Below are positions 42,656 through 54,545 of a stretch of 64,000 nucleotides of DNA, in pieces. The position numbers were made by a program, and so were the translations under genes. The stretch's first letter is position 1. The number at the start of each line of letters is the position of its first letter. Location: NCBI RefSeq assembly GCF_001667185.1, contig NZ_LZIC01000071.1:1-64000 (forward strand), written 5' to 3'. This DNA comes from Mycobacterium sp. 852002-50816_SCH5313054-b. GTDB taxonomy: Bacteria; Actinomycetota; Actinomycetes; Mycobacteriales; Mycobacteriaceae. The notes beneath the pieces are model-generated. The model was given only the letters and a program-made list of their open reading frames with translations, searched no databases and had not been told where the DNA came from.

Positions 42656-44203
42656 ATGATGATCGGCGACCCGCGCACCGTGCCGGCGGCGCTGGATCGT
42701 CTGGCGCAGCAACTCCCCGATCACGACGCCCTGATCACCGACGAACGGTCCTTCACGTCGGCCGCACTGCGCGCCGAGGTGCACCGGGCGGCGGCCGCGC
42801 TCATCGCGCTGGGCGTCCGGGCCGGAGACCGGGTCGCGATCTGGTCGCCGAACACCTGGCACTGGGTGGTGGCGTGCCTCGCGATTCACCACGCCGGGGC
42901 CGCGATGGTGCCGCTGAACACCCGCTACACCGCCGAGGAAGCGGCCGACATCCTGGCGCGCACCGGCGCGCCGGTGCTGTTCGGGATGGGGCGATTCCTC
43001 GGCAACGATCGCCTCGCCGACCTGGACCGCTTGGGCTCTCAAGCCCTGCCGGCGCTGCGGCACATCGTCCGAATCCCGATCGACGCCGACGACGGGACGT
43101 GGGACGAGTTCATCGCCCGCGGGACCGACACGGATGCGGTGGCGGACCGCGCCGCCGCCGTCAGCCCCGACGACGTCAGCGACATCCTGTTCACCTCCGG
43201 CACCACCGGCCGCAGCAAAGGCGTGCTGTGTGCGCATCGGCAGTCGCTGTCGGCCTCGGCGTCGTGGGCGGCCAACGGCAAGATCACCAGCGACGACCGC
43301 TACCTGTGCATCAACCCGTTCTTCCACAACTTCGGCTACAAGGCCGGCATCCTGGCCTGCCTGCAGACCGGCGCGACGCTGATCCCCCACCTGACCTTCG
43401 ACCCGCTGCGGGCCCTGCAGGCGATCGGGCAACACCGCATCACGGTGCTGCCCGGGCCGCCCACCATCTATCAGACGCTGCTGGACCATCCGGCCCGCCG
43501 CGACCACGACCTGAGCTCGCTGCGGTTCGCGGTGACGGGAGCGGCCACGGTGCCGGTCGTGTTGGTCGAGCGCATGCAGTCCGAGCTCGACATCGACATC
43601 GTGCTGACGGCCTACGGGCTGACCGAGGCCAACGGCATGGGCACCATGTGCCGCGCCGACGACGACGCGGTCACCGTCGCCACCACCTGCGGGCGGCCGT
43701 TCGCCGACTTCGAATTGCGGATCGACTCAAGCGCTTCGGGGGAAGCGGGCGAGGTGCTGCTGCGCGGGCCGAACGTGATGCTGGGCTACCTCGACGACCC
43801 GGCCGCGACGGCCGCCGCCATTGACTCAGACGGCTGGCTGCACACCGGCGACATCGGCGCCGTCGACGAGGCCGGCAACCTGCGCATCACCGACCGGCTC
43901 AAGGACATGTACATCTGCGGCGGATTCAACGTCTACCCGGCCGAGGTCGAGCAGGTCTTGGCCCGCATGGAGGGGGTGGCCGACGCCGCGGTGATCGGGG
44001 TCCCCGACGAGCGGCTGGGCGAGGTCGGCCGCGCGTTCGTGGTGGCGCGGCCGGGCGCCAACCTCGACGAAAAATCCGTGATCTCCTACACCCGTGAGCA
44101 TTTGGCGAACTTCAAGGCACCGCGCTCGGTGCGGTTCGTCGACGCGCTGCCGCGCAACCCGGGTGGCAAGGTGGTCAAACCACAACTGCGGGAGCTGGCC
44201 TGA
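42656..44203 (+). CDS. fadD3: HIP-CoA ligase
   Basis: A 515-residue acyl-CoA synthetase. The AMP-binding signature is DILFTSGTTGRSKGVLC; later motifs are TAYGLTEANGMGT, WLHTGDIGAVDEAGNLRITDRLKDMYICGGFNVYPAEVE and the C-terminal lysine in NPGGKVVKPQ. FadD3 activates HIP, and the HIP-CoA it makes is the effector that releases KstR2. Two ATGs are adjacent (42656 and 42659) after GAGGAGC. It starts a five-gene operon in which each start overlaps the previous stop. Confidence 0.95.
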   Translation: MMIGDPRTVPAALDRLAQQLPDHDALITDERSFTSAALRAEVHRAAAALIALGVRAGDRVAIWSPNTWHWVVACLAIHHAGAAMVPLNTRYTAEEAADILARTGAPVLFGMGRFLGNDRLADLDRLGSQALPALRHIVRIPIDADDGTWDEFIARGTDTDAVADRAAAVSPDDVSDILFTSGTTGRSKGVLCAHRQSLSASASWAANGKITSDDRYLCINPFFHNFGYKAGILACLQTGATLIPHLTFDPLRALQAIGQHRITVLPGPPTIYQTLLDHPARRDHDLSSLRFAVTGAATVPVVLVERMQSELDIDIVLTAYGLTEANGMGTMCRADDDAVTVATTCGRPFADFELRIDSSASGEAGEVLLRGPNVMLGYLDDPAATAAAIDSDGWLHTGDIGAVDEAGNLRITDRLKDMYICGGFNVYPAEVEQVLARMEGVADAAVIGVPDERLGEVGRAFVVARPGANLDEKSVISYTREHLANFKAPRSVRFVDALPRNPGGKVVKPQLRELA

Positions 44204-45336
44204 TGGACCTGCAATTAGACGACGACACGCTGGCCTTCCAGGCCGAGGTCCGGGAATTCCTCTCGGCCAACGCCCAGGAGATCCCGACAAAGTCCTACGA
44301 CAACGCCGAAGGCTTTGCCCAGCACCGGCATTGGGACAAGGTACTGTTCGACGCCGGCCTGTCGGCGATCACCTGGCCGAAGCGCTACGGTGGCCGCGAC
44401 GCGCCGCTGCTGCACTGGGTGGTGTTCGAGGAGGAGTACTTTCGCGCCGGCGCACCGGGACGGGCCAGCGCAAACGGAACCTCCATGCTGGCCCCGACGC
44501 TGTTCGCGCACGGCACCTCCGAGCAGCTCGACCGGATCCTGCCGAAAATGGCCAGCGGCGAACAGATCTGGGCGCAGGCATGGTCGGAGCCCGAATCCGG
44601 CAGCGACCTGGCATCGCTGCGGTCCACCGCCACCAGAACCGACGGCGGCTGGCTGCTCAACGGCCAGAAGATCTGGAGCTCGCGGGCGCCGTTCGCCGAA
44701 ATGGGATTTGGGCTATTCCGTTCCGACCCGTCGGCCGAGCGGCACAACGGCCTGACCTACCTCATGTTCGACCTCAAGGCCAAGGGCGTGACCGTGCGGC
44801 CCATCGTGCAGCTCGGCGGCGACACCGGCTTCGGGGAGATCTTCCTCGACGACGTGTTCGTTCCCGACGAGGACGTCATCGGCACCCCGAACGAGGGCTG
44901 GCGGGCGGCCATGAGCACATCCAGCAACGAGCGCGGCATGTCGCTGCGCAGCCCGGCCCGCTTCCTCGCGGCGGCGGAACGCTTGGTGCGCCTGTGGAAG
45001 GACCGCGGGTCCCCCGCCGCATTCGCCGACCGGGTTGCCGACGCGTGGATCAAGGCCCAGGCCTACCGGCTGCAGACGTTCGGCACGGTGACCAGGCTGG
45101 CCGCCGGCGGCGAGCTCGGCGCGGAATCGTCGGTGACCAAGGTGTTCTGGTCTGACCTCGACGTGGCGATACATCAGACGGCGCTCGACGTCCTCGACGC
45201 CGAAGGCGAGCTGGCCGGCGCATGGACCGACGGGCTGCTGTTCGCACTGGGCGGACCAATTTACGCCGGCACCAACGAAATCCAGCGCAACATCATTTCC
45301 GAACGGCTGCTGGGCCTGCCCCGAGAGAAGAAGTGA
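44203..45336 (+). CDS. fadE31: Acyl-CoA dehydrogenase FadE31
   Basis: A 377-residue acyl-CoA dehydrogenase with complete motifs (QAWSEPESGSDLASLRSTA; WLLNGQKIWSSRAPF; YAGTNEIQRNIISERLLGLPRE). In M. tuberculosis it pairs with FadE32 or FadE33 as alpha2beta2 complexes. It probably works on ring-derived CoA esters of the HIP pathway. ATG overlaps the fadD3 stop by one base. Confidence 0.94.
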   Translation: MDLQLDDDTLAFQAEVREFLSANAQEIPTKSYDNAEGFAQHRHWDKVLFDAGLSAITWPKRYGGRDAPLLHWVVFEEEYFRAGAPGRASANGTSMLAPTLFAHGTSEQLDRILPKMASGEQIWAQAWSEPESGSDLASLRSTATRTDGGWLLNGQKIWSSRAPFAEMGFGLFRSDPSAERHNGLTYLMFDLKAKGVTVRPIVQLGGDTGFGEIFLDDVFVPDEDVIGTPNEGWRAAMSTSSNERGMSLRSPARFLAAAERLVRLWKDRGSPAAFADRVADAWIKAQAYRLQTFGTVTRLAAGGELGAESSVTKVFWSDLDVAIHQTALDVLDAEGELAGAWTDGLLFALGGPIYAGTNEIQRNIISERLLGLPREKK

Positions 45337-46274
45337 CCGTGGACTTCGCACTAGACGAACAGCAGCGCGACTTCGCGGCCAGCATCGACGCGGCGCTCGG
45401 CGCGGCGGACCTGCCGGGCACGATCCGCGCGTGGTCCGCTGGGGATACCGCGCCCGGCCGCAAGGTGTGGGAGCAGCTGGCCAACCTCGGCGTCACCGCG
45501 CTGGCCGTGCCGGAGAAATTCGACGGCATCGGCGCGGAGCCCGTCGACCTGGTGGTCGCCCTCGAACGGCTGGGCCGCTGGTGCGTGCCGGGCCCGGTGG
45601 CCGAATCCATCGCGGTGGCACCGATTCTGCTGGCGGACGACGAGCGCTGCGCGGGCCTGGCCTCCGGCGAGCTCATCGCCACCGTCGCGTACCCGCCGCA
45701 CACCCCGCGCGCCGTCGACGCCGACACGGCCGGGCTGGTGCTGCTGGCCACCGACACTGGCGTCACCGAAGCCCAGGCAGCCGAACGACACGAGTCGGTC
45801 GACCCCGGCCGCCGCCTCTACGAGGTCACCGCGTCTGGTGCGCCCTGGCAGGCGGACGTCAAGCGCGCCTTCGAGTTCGGGGCGCTGGCGACCGCGGCGC
45901 AGCTGGTCGGCGCCGCCGAGGCGCTGCTGAACGGTGCCGTCGACTACGCCAAGCAACGCAGCCAGTTCGGCCGGGTGATCGGTTCGTACCAGGCGATCAA
46001 GCACAAGCTGGCCGATGTGCACATCGCGATCGAGCTGGCCCGTCCCCTGGTGTACGGCGCGGCGCTCACGGCCGAGCCGCGCGACGTCGGCGCGGCGAAG
46101 GCCGCGGCGTCCGAGGCGGCCCTGCTGGCGGCGCGCGCTTCGCTGCAAACCCACGGCGCGATCGGGTTCACCCAGGAACACGACCTGTCGCTGTGGCTGC
46201 TGCGGGTGCAGGCGTTACGCTCGGCCTGGGGTACGCCCGAGGCGCATCGGCGCCGAGTGCTGGAGGCGCTATGA
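45333..46274 (+). CDS. fadE32: Acyl-CoA dehydrogenase FadE32
   Basis: A 313-residue short acyl-CoA dehydrogenase subunit, lacking parts of the middle domain, as expected for the partner subunit. It retains GAVDYAKQRSQFGRVIGSYQAIKHKLADVHI and QTHGAIGFTQEHDLSLWLLR. GTG at 45333 overlaps the fadE31 stop (GTGA); a second in-frame GTG at 45339 is possible. Likely complexes with FadE31. Confidence 0.93.
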   Translation: MTVDFALDEQQRDFAASIDAALGAADLPGTIRAWSAGDTAPGRKVWEQLANLGVTALAVPEKFDGIGAEPVDLVVALERLGRWCVPGPVAESIAVAPILLADDERCAGLASGELIATVAYPPHTPRAVDADTAGLVLLATDTGVTEAQAAERHESVDPGRRLYEVTASGAPWQADVKRAFEFGALATAAQLVGAAEALLNGAVDYAKQRSQFGRVIGSYQAIKHKLADVHIAIELARPLVYGAALTAEPRDVGAAKAAASEAALLAARASLQTHGAIGFTQEHDLSLWLLRVQALRSAWGTPEAHRRRVLEAL

Positions 46275-47218
46275 GTGAAGAACGGGAGCTGCTGCGCGAG
46301 ACCGTCGCAGCCCTGGTAGCCAAGCACGCGGATCCGGCGGCGGTGCGCGCCGCGATGGAGTCCGAGCGCGGCTACGACGAGTCGCTGTGGCGGCTGCTGT
46401 GTGAGCAGGTCGGCGCGGCGGCGCTGGTGATCCCCGAGGAGCTCGGCGGCGCGGACGGCGAATTGGCCGATGCCGCAACGGTTCTGCAGGAGCTGGGCCG
46501 CGCCCTCGTCCCCTCCCCGCTGCTGGGTACGACGCTGGCGGAGCTGGCGTTGCTGGCCGCGGCCGAGCCGGACGGCGAGACCCTGGCCGGGCTTGCCGAG
46601 GGCGGTTCGATCGGCGCGCTGGTGCTCGACGCCGACTACGTGGTCAACGGGGACCTCGCCGACGTCGGCGCCGCCGCCGACGGCGGCCGGCTGAGCAGGT
46701 GGTCCCGGTTCACCGCTCAGCCGGTAGCCACGATGGACCCCACCCGGCGGCTGGCCCGGCTGCAGCCCGAAGAGACCGAGGAGATCGGCGCCGACCCTGG
46801 CATCGCGCACGCCGCGGCCATCCTGCTGGCGGCCGAGCAGATCGGCGCCGCCGAGCGTTGCCTGGAACTGACCGTCGAATACACCAAGAGCCGGGTCCAA
46901 TTCGGCCGTCCGATCGGCAGCTTTCAGGCACTCAAGCATCGGATGGCCGATCTGTATGTCACCGTCGCCGCGGCGAAGGCCGTGGTGTCCGACGCGTGCG
47001 ACGACCCCACGCCCACCAACGCCGCCACCGCGCGCCTTGCGGCCACCGAGGCCCTGAAAGCCGTAGCCGCCGAGGGGATTCAGTTGCACGGGGGCATCGC
47101 GATCACGTGGGAACACGACATGCACCTGTACTTCAAACGCGCCCACGGCAGCGCGCACCTGCTCGACTCGCCGCGAGAGCTGCTGCGCCAACTGGAATCC
47201 GAAGTATTGCCGACGTGA
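46271..47218 (+). CDS. fadE33: Acyl-CoA dehydrogenase FadE33
   Basis: A 315-residue paralog of FadE32 (ELTVEYTKSRVQFGRPIGSFQALKHRMADLYV; QLHGGIAITWEHDMHLYFKRAHG). It probably replaces FadE32 in a second FadE31 complex. ATG overlaps the fadE32 stop and its own stop overlaps aspB. Confidence 0.93.
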   Translation: MSEERELLRETVAALVAKHADPAAVRAAMESERGYDESLWRLLCEQVGAAALVIPEELGGADGELADAATVLQELGRALVPSPLLGTTLAELALLAAAEPDGETLAGLAEGGSIGALVLDADYVVNGDLADVGAAADGGRLSRWSRFTAQPVATMDPTRRLARLQPEETEEIGADPGIAHAAAILLAAEQIGAAERCLELTVEYTKSRVQFGRPIGSFQALKHRMADLYVTVAAAKAVVSDACDDPTPTNAATARLAATEALKAVAAEGIQLHGGIAITWEHDMHLYFKRAHGSAHLLDSPRELLRQLESEVLPT

Positions 47219-48373
47219 CCGATCACGTCGCACTGCGCGCCGGCATCCCGCCGTTCTATGTGATGGATGTCTGGCTGGCCGCCGCGGAGCGCCAGCGCAG
47301 CCACGGCGACCTGGTGAACTTGTCGGCGGGCCAGCCCAGCGTCGGCGCGCCCGAACCGGTGCGGGCGGCGGCGGCCGCCGCGCTGCACGCCAATCAGCTG
47401 GGTTACACCGTCGCGCTGGGTATCCCGGAGCTACGCACCGCGATAGCGGACGACTACCAACGTAAACACGGCATCGACGTGGAGCCCGACGCGGTCGTCG
47501 TGACCACTGGCTCCTCGGGCGGATTCCTGCTCGCGTTCCTGGCGTGCTTCGACGTCGGCGACCGGGTGGCGCTGGCCAGTCCGGGCTACCCCTGCTATCG
47601 AAACATCCTGTCGGCGTTGGGCTGTGAGGTGGTGGACATCGCATGCGGGCCGGACACCCGATTCCAGCCCACGGCGCGGATGCTCGCCGAACTGGACCCA
47701 CCGATCCAGGGCGTGATCGTCGCCAGCCCCGCCAATCCCACCGGGACGGTCATCCCGCCGGCCGAGTTGTCCGCGATCGCATCGTGGTGCGCGGCATCCG
47801 GGGTTCGGCTGATCAGCGATGAGGTCTACCACGGCCTGGTCTACGACGGGGCGCCGGAGACCAGCTGCGCCTGGCAGACGTCACGAGATGCGGTGGTGGT
47901 CAACAGCTTTTCGAAGTATTACGCGATGACGGGCTGGAGGCTTGGCTGGCTGCTGGTGCCGGGCGAGCTGCGCCGGGCGGTGGACTGCCTGACCGGCAAC
48001 TTCACCATCTGCCCGCCGGTGCTGTCGCAGATCGCCGCGGTGGCGGCGTTCACCCCGGAGGCCACCGCCGAGGCCGACGGCAATCTGCGCCACTACGCGG
48101 TCAACCGCTCGCTGCTGCTCGACGGGCTGCGCGCGATCGGCGTCGACCGGCTGGCGCCCACCGACGGCGCGTTCTACGTGTACGCCGACGTCTCGGACTT
48201 CACCAGCGACTCGCTGGGATTCTGCTCAAAGCTGCTGGCCGACACCGGTGTTGCCATCGCGCCGGGCATCGACTTCGACACTGGGCGCGGCAATTCGTTC
48301 GTCCGGCTCTCGTTCGCGGGACCCACGAGCGACATCGAGGAGGCCCTGCGCAGGCTCGGGCCCTGGCTGCCGG

Positions 48374-48384
<11 letters not shown>
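47215..48384 (+). CDS. aspB: PLP-dependent aminotransferase (aspartate aminotransferase family)
   Basis: A 389-residue fold type I aminotransferase. The PLP lysine is in VVNSFSKYYAMTGWRLGW; other family motifs are NLSAGQPSVGAP, VASPANPTGTVIPP, ISDEVYHGLVYDG and the carboxylate Arg in NSFVRLSFAG. It is translationally coupled to fadE33 (GTGA), so it belongs to the KstR2 operon, but its amino donor and acceptor in sterol metabolism are unknown. Its last 11 bp overlap the tail of the convergent acyl-AMP ligase gene. Confidence 0.9.
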
Positions 48385-50233
<1,849 letters not shown>

Positions 50234-50339
50234 GTCGGAAAAGATTAATAGACGTTCTTATAAATTGCCGCATTTAGCACGGTATGGCGGTGATCACCAT
50301 GGTGTAACGGGCTGCGGCCGATCACAGCACGACGCTCGG

Positions 50340-51170
50340 TTAAGCGTCGAGGACCTTGTCGATGCGGGCCTCCAGCGCGCCGCGCTCGCCGACATCTTCC
50401 ACGTTGACCCCGAACCGTTCGGCGAGGGTGTCGACGACGGCGGCCGGGTCCTGCAGGCGGATTTTCTCGCTGCCTTCGGCGCGGTGGACGGTCAGGTAGC
50501 GGCCGGCCAGGTTCAGCCGGGCGTCGTCGGTGACCCTCGCGGCCATCAGGCCGGTCACGAAGTGCGACGCGGGGTGAGTGGAGACGAACCAGCTGGCCAC
50601 CTTCAGGTCGATGTCCGGCTGGGTACGCGTGGTGAATTCGTAGAGCGGCACCCACTGGTCACGCAGGAGGGCCTGCAGGACCAGCCCGTCGCGACTGTCG
50701 TCGAGCCGGTACGGCTCGCGCGTCGTCTGTTGGACGCTGCCGGTTTCGATGCGCAGCGGCGAGGTCGGTGTCTGGCCGCCGAACCCGACGTCGACGAGAT
50801 ACGGCCCCTGGGAGCCGGGGAAGGTCACCGCCAACACCGTGTGCGTCTGCGCCGGGAAGGGCGCGTCGGCCGGCAGCATCCAGACCACCCGGCCGGCCAA
50901 TCGCCGCACCCGAAAGCCGATTTCGCGAAGCGCGTAACCCATCAGCCCGTTCTGCTCGAAGCAATAGCCGCCCCGGCGGCGGTGAACGAGCTTGTCGGTC
51001 AGCGCCTCTGGGGTCAGGTCGTCGACCGGCACCCCGGTCAGCGGATCGAGATTCTCGAACGGGATCGTTCGCGTGTGGGCGGTCACCAGGGCCTGCAAGA
51101 CGTCCAGGTTCGGCTCGGCGGCGCCGCGGAAGCCGATGCGATCGAAGTACCCGTTGAGATCAAGCGTCAT
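50340..51170 (-). CDS. nat: Arylamine N-acetyltransferase
   Basis: A 276-residue NAT. The catalytic triad is Cys70 (RGGYCFEQN), His110 (PAQTHTVLAV) and Asp127 (LVDVGFGG), the same numbers as in the M. tuberculosis enzyme. It accepts acetyl- and propionyl-CoA and can use arylamines such as isoniazid; a link to propionyl-CoA from cholesterol is proposed. ATG at 51170 chosen from the conserved N-terminus MTLDLNGYFDRI. In M. tuberculosis nat belongs to the hsaADCB operon; here about 4.7 kb of unrelated genes separate them. Confidence 0.95.
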   Translation of the reverse strand: MTLDLNGYFDRIGFRGAAEPNLDVLQALVTAHTRTIPFENLDPLTGVPVDDLTPEALTDKLVHRRRGGYCFEQNGLMGYALREIGFRVRRLAGRVVWMLPADAPFPAQTHTVLAVTFPGSQGPYLVDVGFGGQTPTSPLRIETGSVQQTTREPYRLDDSRDGLVLQALLRDQWVPLYEFTTRTQPDIDLKVASWFVSTHPASHFVTGLMAARVTDDARLNLAGRYLTVHRAEGSEKIRLQDPAAVVDTLAERFGVNVEDVGERGALEARIDKVLDA

Positions 51171-51349
51171 AGGGCCATTGTGGCCCGACTCCGCCGCGAT
51201 CGCCCGTGCCAAACCCGTTGCACCCACAAGCGGTTGGCCAAACAGATCGTGGCTTGATAACGAAGCGCGCCGAAAGATATACCCGCGGGGTTGCGGGAGT
51301 TACTCTTGAGCTCTCTGAGCTCCATGAACCGGAGGTTAAGCGCCGAGGA

Positions 51350-54300
51350 ATGCCCGAAGAACCCAGGTCCGACGGCGTCGCGTCGGTGTCCGGCGGAATT
51401 GCCACGGAGCTGGCGGCCGCCGGTTTCGAGGATGCACGCCAGGTGGCCAGGGGTGGCGCCGGCGTCATCTATCTCTGTTACGAGACGGCACTGGGCCGAA
51501 ACGTTGCGGTAAAGATGCTGCCGTCGCACATGGACGAGGAGAGCCGGGAACGTTTCCTGCGCGAAGGCTACGCGATGGGCGGGCTGTCCGGGCATCCGAA
51601 CATCGTCAACATCCTGCGGGTCGGCGTCACCGCCAGTAACCGCCCATTCATCGTGATGCCCTACCACTCCGCGGATTCCCTGGCGGTGCGGTTGCGCCGG
51701 GAGGGACCGGTGTCCTGGCCCGAGGCCTTGCGGATCGGCGTAAAGCTTTGCGGCGCACTGGAGACCGCGCATCGGGCCGGGACGCTGCATCGCGACATCA
51801 AGCCCGCGAACATCCTCATCAACGACTACGGCGAACCGCAGTTGAGCGATTTCGGCATCGCCCACATCGAGGGCGGCTACGAGACCGCGACCGGGTTCTT
51901 CTCCGGCACGATCGATTACACCGCGCCCGAGGTGATGACGGGTAGCCCGGCGACGGTTGCCGCCGACATGTACTCACTCGGTGCCACCATTTATGCCCTC
52001 ATCGCCGGCAACGCCGCCCACGAGCGCCGGAAGGGCGAAGACCTGATCGCGCAGTATCTGCGGATCAGCACCACCGGGGTCCCGGACATGCGCCCCGACG
52101 GAATCCCGGACGCGGTGTGCTCGGCGATCGAGAGGGCGATGGCGCTCGACCCGGCCGATCGCCCCGCCTCGGCCGAGGAGTTCGGCCGAGAACTGCAGGC
52201 CGCGCAGCGCCTCAACGGCCTGAAGCCCGATGCGATGGCGATCACCGGTCCCGCAGTCGCCCCCAACACCAACGGCGGGGAAGCGCAGCCGCCCGCTCAC
52301 GACGGAGCGACCTCGGCGATCGGCGCGCCGATCGGTCACGAGGACACGAACCAGACCGCGCCGCTTTCTCCCTCGGGGCCCGATCCTGGTGAATATTCCG
52401 AAGCGGCCAGCCTGTTGCGCAGCGGGCACGGCATGGAAACACAGCCCGAGACGCCGGCCGGCGACTCGAACGGCCCGCCGCGCGAGGCCCGCAGCGCTGC
52501 GCCGCCGCCTGTCCCGCCGCCCTGGCGCAAACCGGCGGCGGTGCGGGTGAAGGAGTGGTTCGCGGAACCGGGTAAGACGCGGAGCCGCGTGGGCCTGGTC
52601 GTGGGTGCGGCCGCCGTCGTCGCCGTGTTGGTGGCCGGCGCCGTCTTTCTCGGGCTCAGGCCCAACGACAGCCACCACACCGCCGCGAGCGCGCCGACCA
52701 CCGCGGCCCCGGCGGCGTGGAAACCGATCACCAACGCTCGCGTCGCGCGCGACGCGGTCGCTACCACCCAGGCCGACGGCACGATCTGGGTATTCGGCGG
52801 CATTCGAGGCGACGGCGCCGCCACCACCAGGCACGAGGGCTACGACCCCGCCATCGACGAATGGAAGGGCGGCGACGATATGCCGGTGGCGCTGCAGCAT
52901 GCGGCGGCGGTCACGTGGCAGGGAAACCCGGTCGTGCTCGGCGGCTGGAAGACGGACAACGGCAAAAACATTGCCAGCGACCAGGTTTGGCGCGTCGTCA
53001 ACAGTCGCTGGGTGGAGCTGCCGCACTTGTTACAGCCCAGGGCGGCAGCCGCGGCGGCGGTGGCCGGAGACCGCCTCGTCGTCACCGGCGGCGTGGATGC
53101 CAACGGCGCGCTGCTGAACACGACCGAGGTCTTCGACGGCAACTCGTGGAGCCTGGGTGCGCCCATACCGACACCGCGGCAGCTGCTGGCCGCGGCGTCG
53201 GACGGAAAGCTGGTGTATGCGGTGGGTGGCAGTAACCGCGGCTCGGACCTGGCCACGGTCGAGGCGTATGACCCCGCCGCGAAGACGTGGACGGCGCTGG
53301 CCGCACTTCCGCAGCCGCGCAGCGACCTGGGCGTGGCGATCGCCGACGGACGCCTGGTCGCGGTCGGGGGCGTGTCGTCGGGGCAGGTGCTGAAGAGCGT
53401 CTCCGTCTTGGACCTCATGATGAAAACCTGGGACGGCCTGCCGGACATGGCGACGGCGCGACACGGGATGGCCGTGGCCGCGGTCGAGAAGTCCGTGTAC
53501 GCGATCGGTGGGTCGACGGCCGTCGGGGATAGCCAGCTGGTGTCGACGGCCGAAGCGCTGAAGCTGCCGGCCCGGCAGATTCAGCCCGCGTCGCAATGGC
53601 GTTCCCTGCCCGACGCGCCGACGCCCCGGTTGATGATGGCGTGGGCCGTGCAGGGCGACAAGATCTGGCTCATGGGTGGCCTGCGCAACGGCGCCACCCT
53701 GCAGACGGTCGAGAGCTACGACCCGCGCACCGGGACCTGGGAGACCGGACCGCCGTTGCCCATCCCCCTGCATCACGCGGCGGCGGCGACCTACCGCGGC
53801 GAGGTGGTCGTGCTCGGGGGTACCAGCGACAACATCGCGGATGCGTCCAACAAGGTCTTCGCGCTGCGCGGCGGCAACTGGGCGGAACTACCAAGCCTGA
53901 CCCACGCCCGGGCGGCGCCGGCGGCGGCCGCGGCCGGTGACAAGCTCGTCGTCGTCGGCGGCCAGAACGACAAGCAGCTCGTCCCCCAGACCGAGGTCTT
54001 CGACGGCAACTCCTGGAGGGACGCCGCCGACATGCCCATCCCCCGCGAACACCTGGCCGCGGTGTCGGACGGCACCTACGTATACGCGATCGGCGGCAGG
54101 TTCTTGTCCTCCGACAAGAACTCCGCGGCGCTGGAACGGTTCGATCCCGGATCGGGGAAATGGACCACCTTGGTGGGCATGCCGACGCCGCGCGGGAGCT
54201 ATGGCGCCGCGTACCTCGACGGCCGGATCGTGGTGGTCGGCGGCGAGGAACCGACGATGGTGCTGAACGTGGTCGAGATGTACGACATCGCGGCCGGCAA

Positions 54301-54445
54301 ATGGAGCACCATCACCCCCATGACGACGCCCCGCCACGCCGCGGCGGTGGCGGCGGTCGGCAACACGGTGTACTGCATCGGTGGCGCGAACCGGCCGACC
54401 CACGAAGGCCCCATCGCGACCGTCGAGGCGCTCGACTTCAGGTAG
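51350..54445 (+). CDS. Membrane Ser/Thr protein kinase with extracellular double kelch propeller
   Basis: A 1031-residue protein. Residues 20-285 are an RD Ser/Thr kinase most like PknK: Gly loop ARGGAGVIYLC, Lys55, HRDIKPANILI with Asp149, DFG at 167-169. A Pro/Ala/Ser-rich juxtamembrane linker follows (about 290-410), then one membrane helix GLVVGAAAVVAVLVAGAVFLGL (about 414-435). The rest holds 12 kelch motifs (GG doublets VFGGI, VLGGW, VTGGV, AVGGS, AVGGV, AIGGS, then LMGGL, VLGGT, VVGGQ, AIGGR, VVGGE, CIGGA), enough for two six-bladed propellers. ATG at 51350 follows GAGGA; a frame open to 51206 adds residues outside homology. Likely a surface sensor kinase. Confidence 0.88.
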   Translation: MPEEPRSDGVASVSGGIATELAAAGFEDARQVARGGAGVIYLCYETALGRNVAVKMLPSHMDEESRERFLREGYAMGGLSGHPNIVNILRVGVTASNRPFIVMPYHSADSLAVRLRREGPVSWPEALRIGVKLCGALETAHRAGTLHRDIKPANILINDYGEPQLSDFGIAHIEGGYETATGFFSGTIDYTAPEVMTGSPATVAADMYSLGATIYALIAGNAAHERRKGEDLIAQYLRISTTGVPDMRPDGIPDAVCSAIERAMALDPADRPASAEEFGRELQAAQRLNGLKPDAMAITGPAVAPNTNGGEAQPPAHDGATSAIGAPIGHEDTNQTAPLSPSGPDPGEYSEAASLLRSGHGMETQPETPAGDSNGPPREARSAAPPPVPPPWRKPAAVRVKEWFAEPGKTRSRVGLVVGAAAVVAVLVAGAVFLGLRPNDSHHTAASAPTTAAPAAWKPITNARVARDAVATTQADGTIWVFGGIRGDGAATTRHEGYDPAIDEWKGGDDMPVALQHAAAVTWQGNPVVLGGWKTDNGKNIASDQVWRVVNSRWVELPHLLQPRAAAAAAVAGDRLVVTGGVDANGALLNTTEVFDGNSWSLGAPIPTPRQLLAAASDGKLVYAVGGSNRGSDLATVEAYDPAAKTWTALAALPQPRSDLGVAIADGRLVAVGGVSSGQVLKSVSVLDLMMKTWDGLPDMATARHGMAVAAVEKSVYAIGGSTAVGDSQLVSTAEALKLPARQIQPASQWRSLPDAPTPRLMMAWAVQGDKIWLMGGLRNGATLQTVESYDPRTGTWETGPPLPIPLHHAAAATYRGEVVVLGGTSDNIADASNKVFALRGGNWAELPSLTHARAAPAAAAAGDKLVVVGGQNDKQLVPQTEVFDGNSWRDAADMPIPREHLAAVSDGTYVYAIGGRFLSSDKNSAALERFDPGSGKWTTLVGMPTPRGSYGAAYLDGRIVVVGGEEPTMVLNVVEMYDIAAGKWSTITPMTTPRHAAAVAAVGNTVYCIGGANRPTHEGPIATVEALDFR

Positions 54446-54545
54446 CCACGCACCAGCCGGGCTCGGCTTGTTTTATATCTGTCGAATATGGGGAAACCGG
54501 TACGGACGGGCCGCACACACACCCACAAACCGACCGGAGCCCCTG

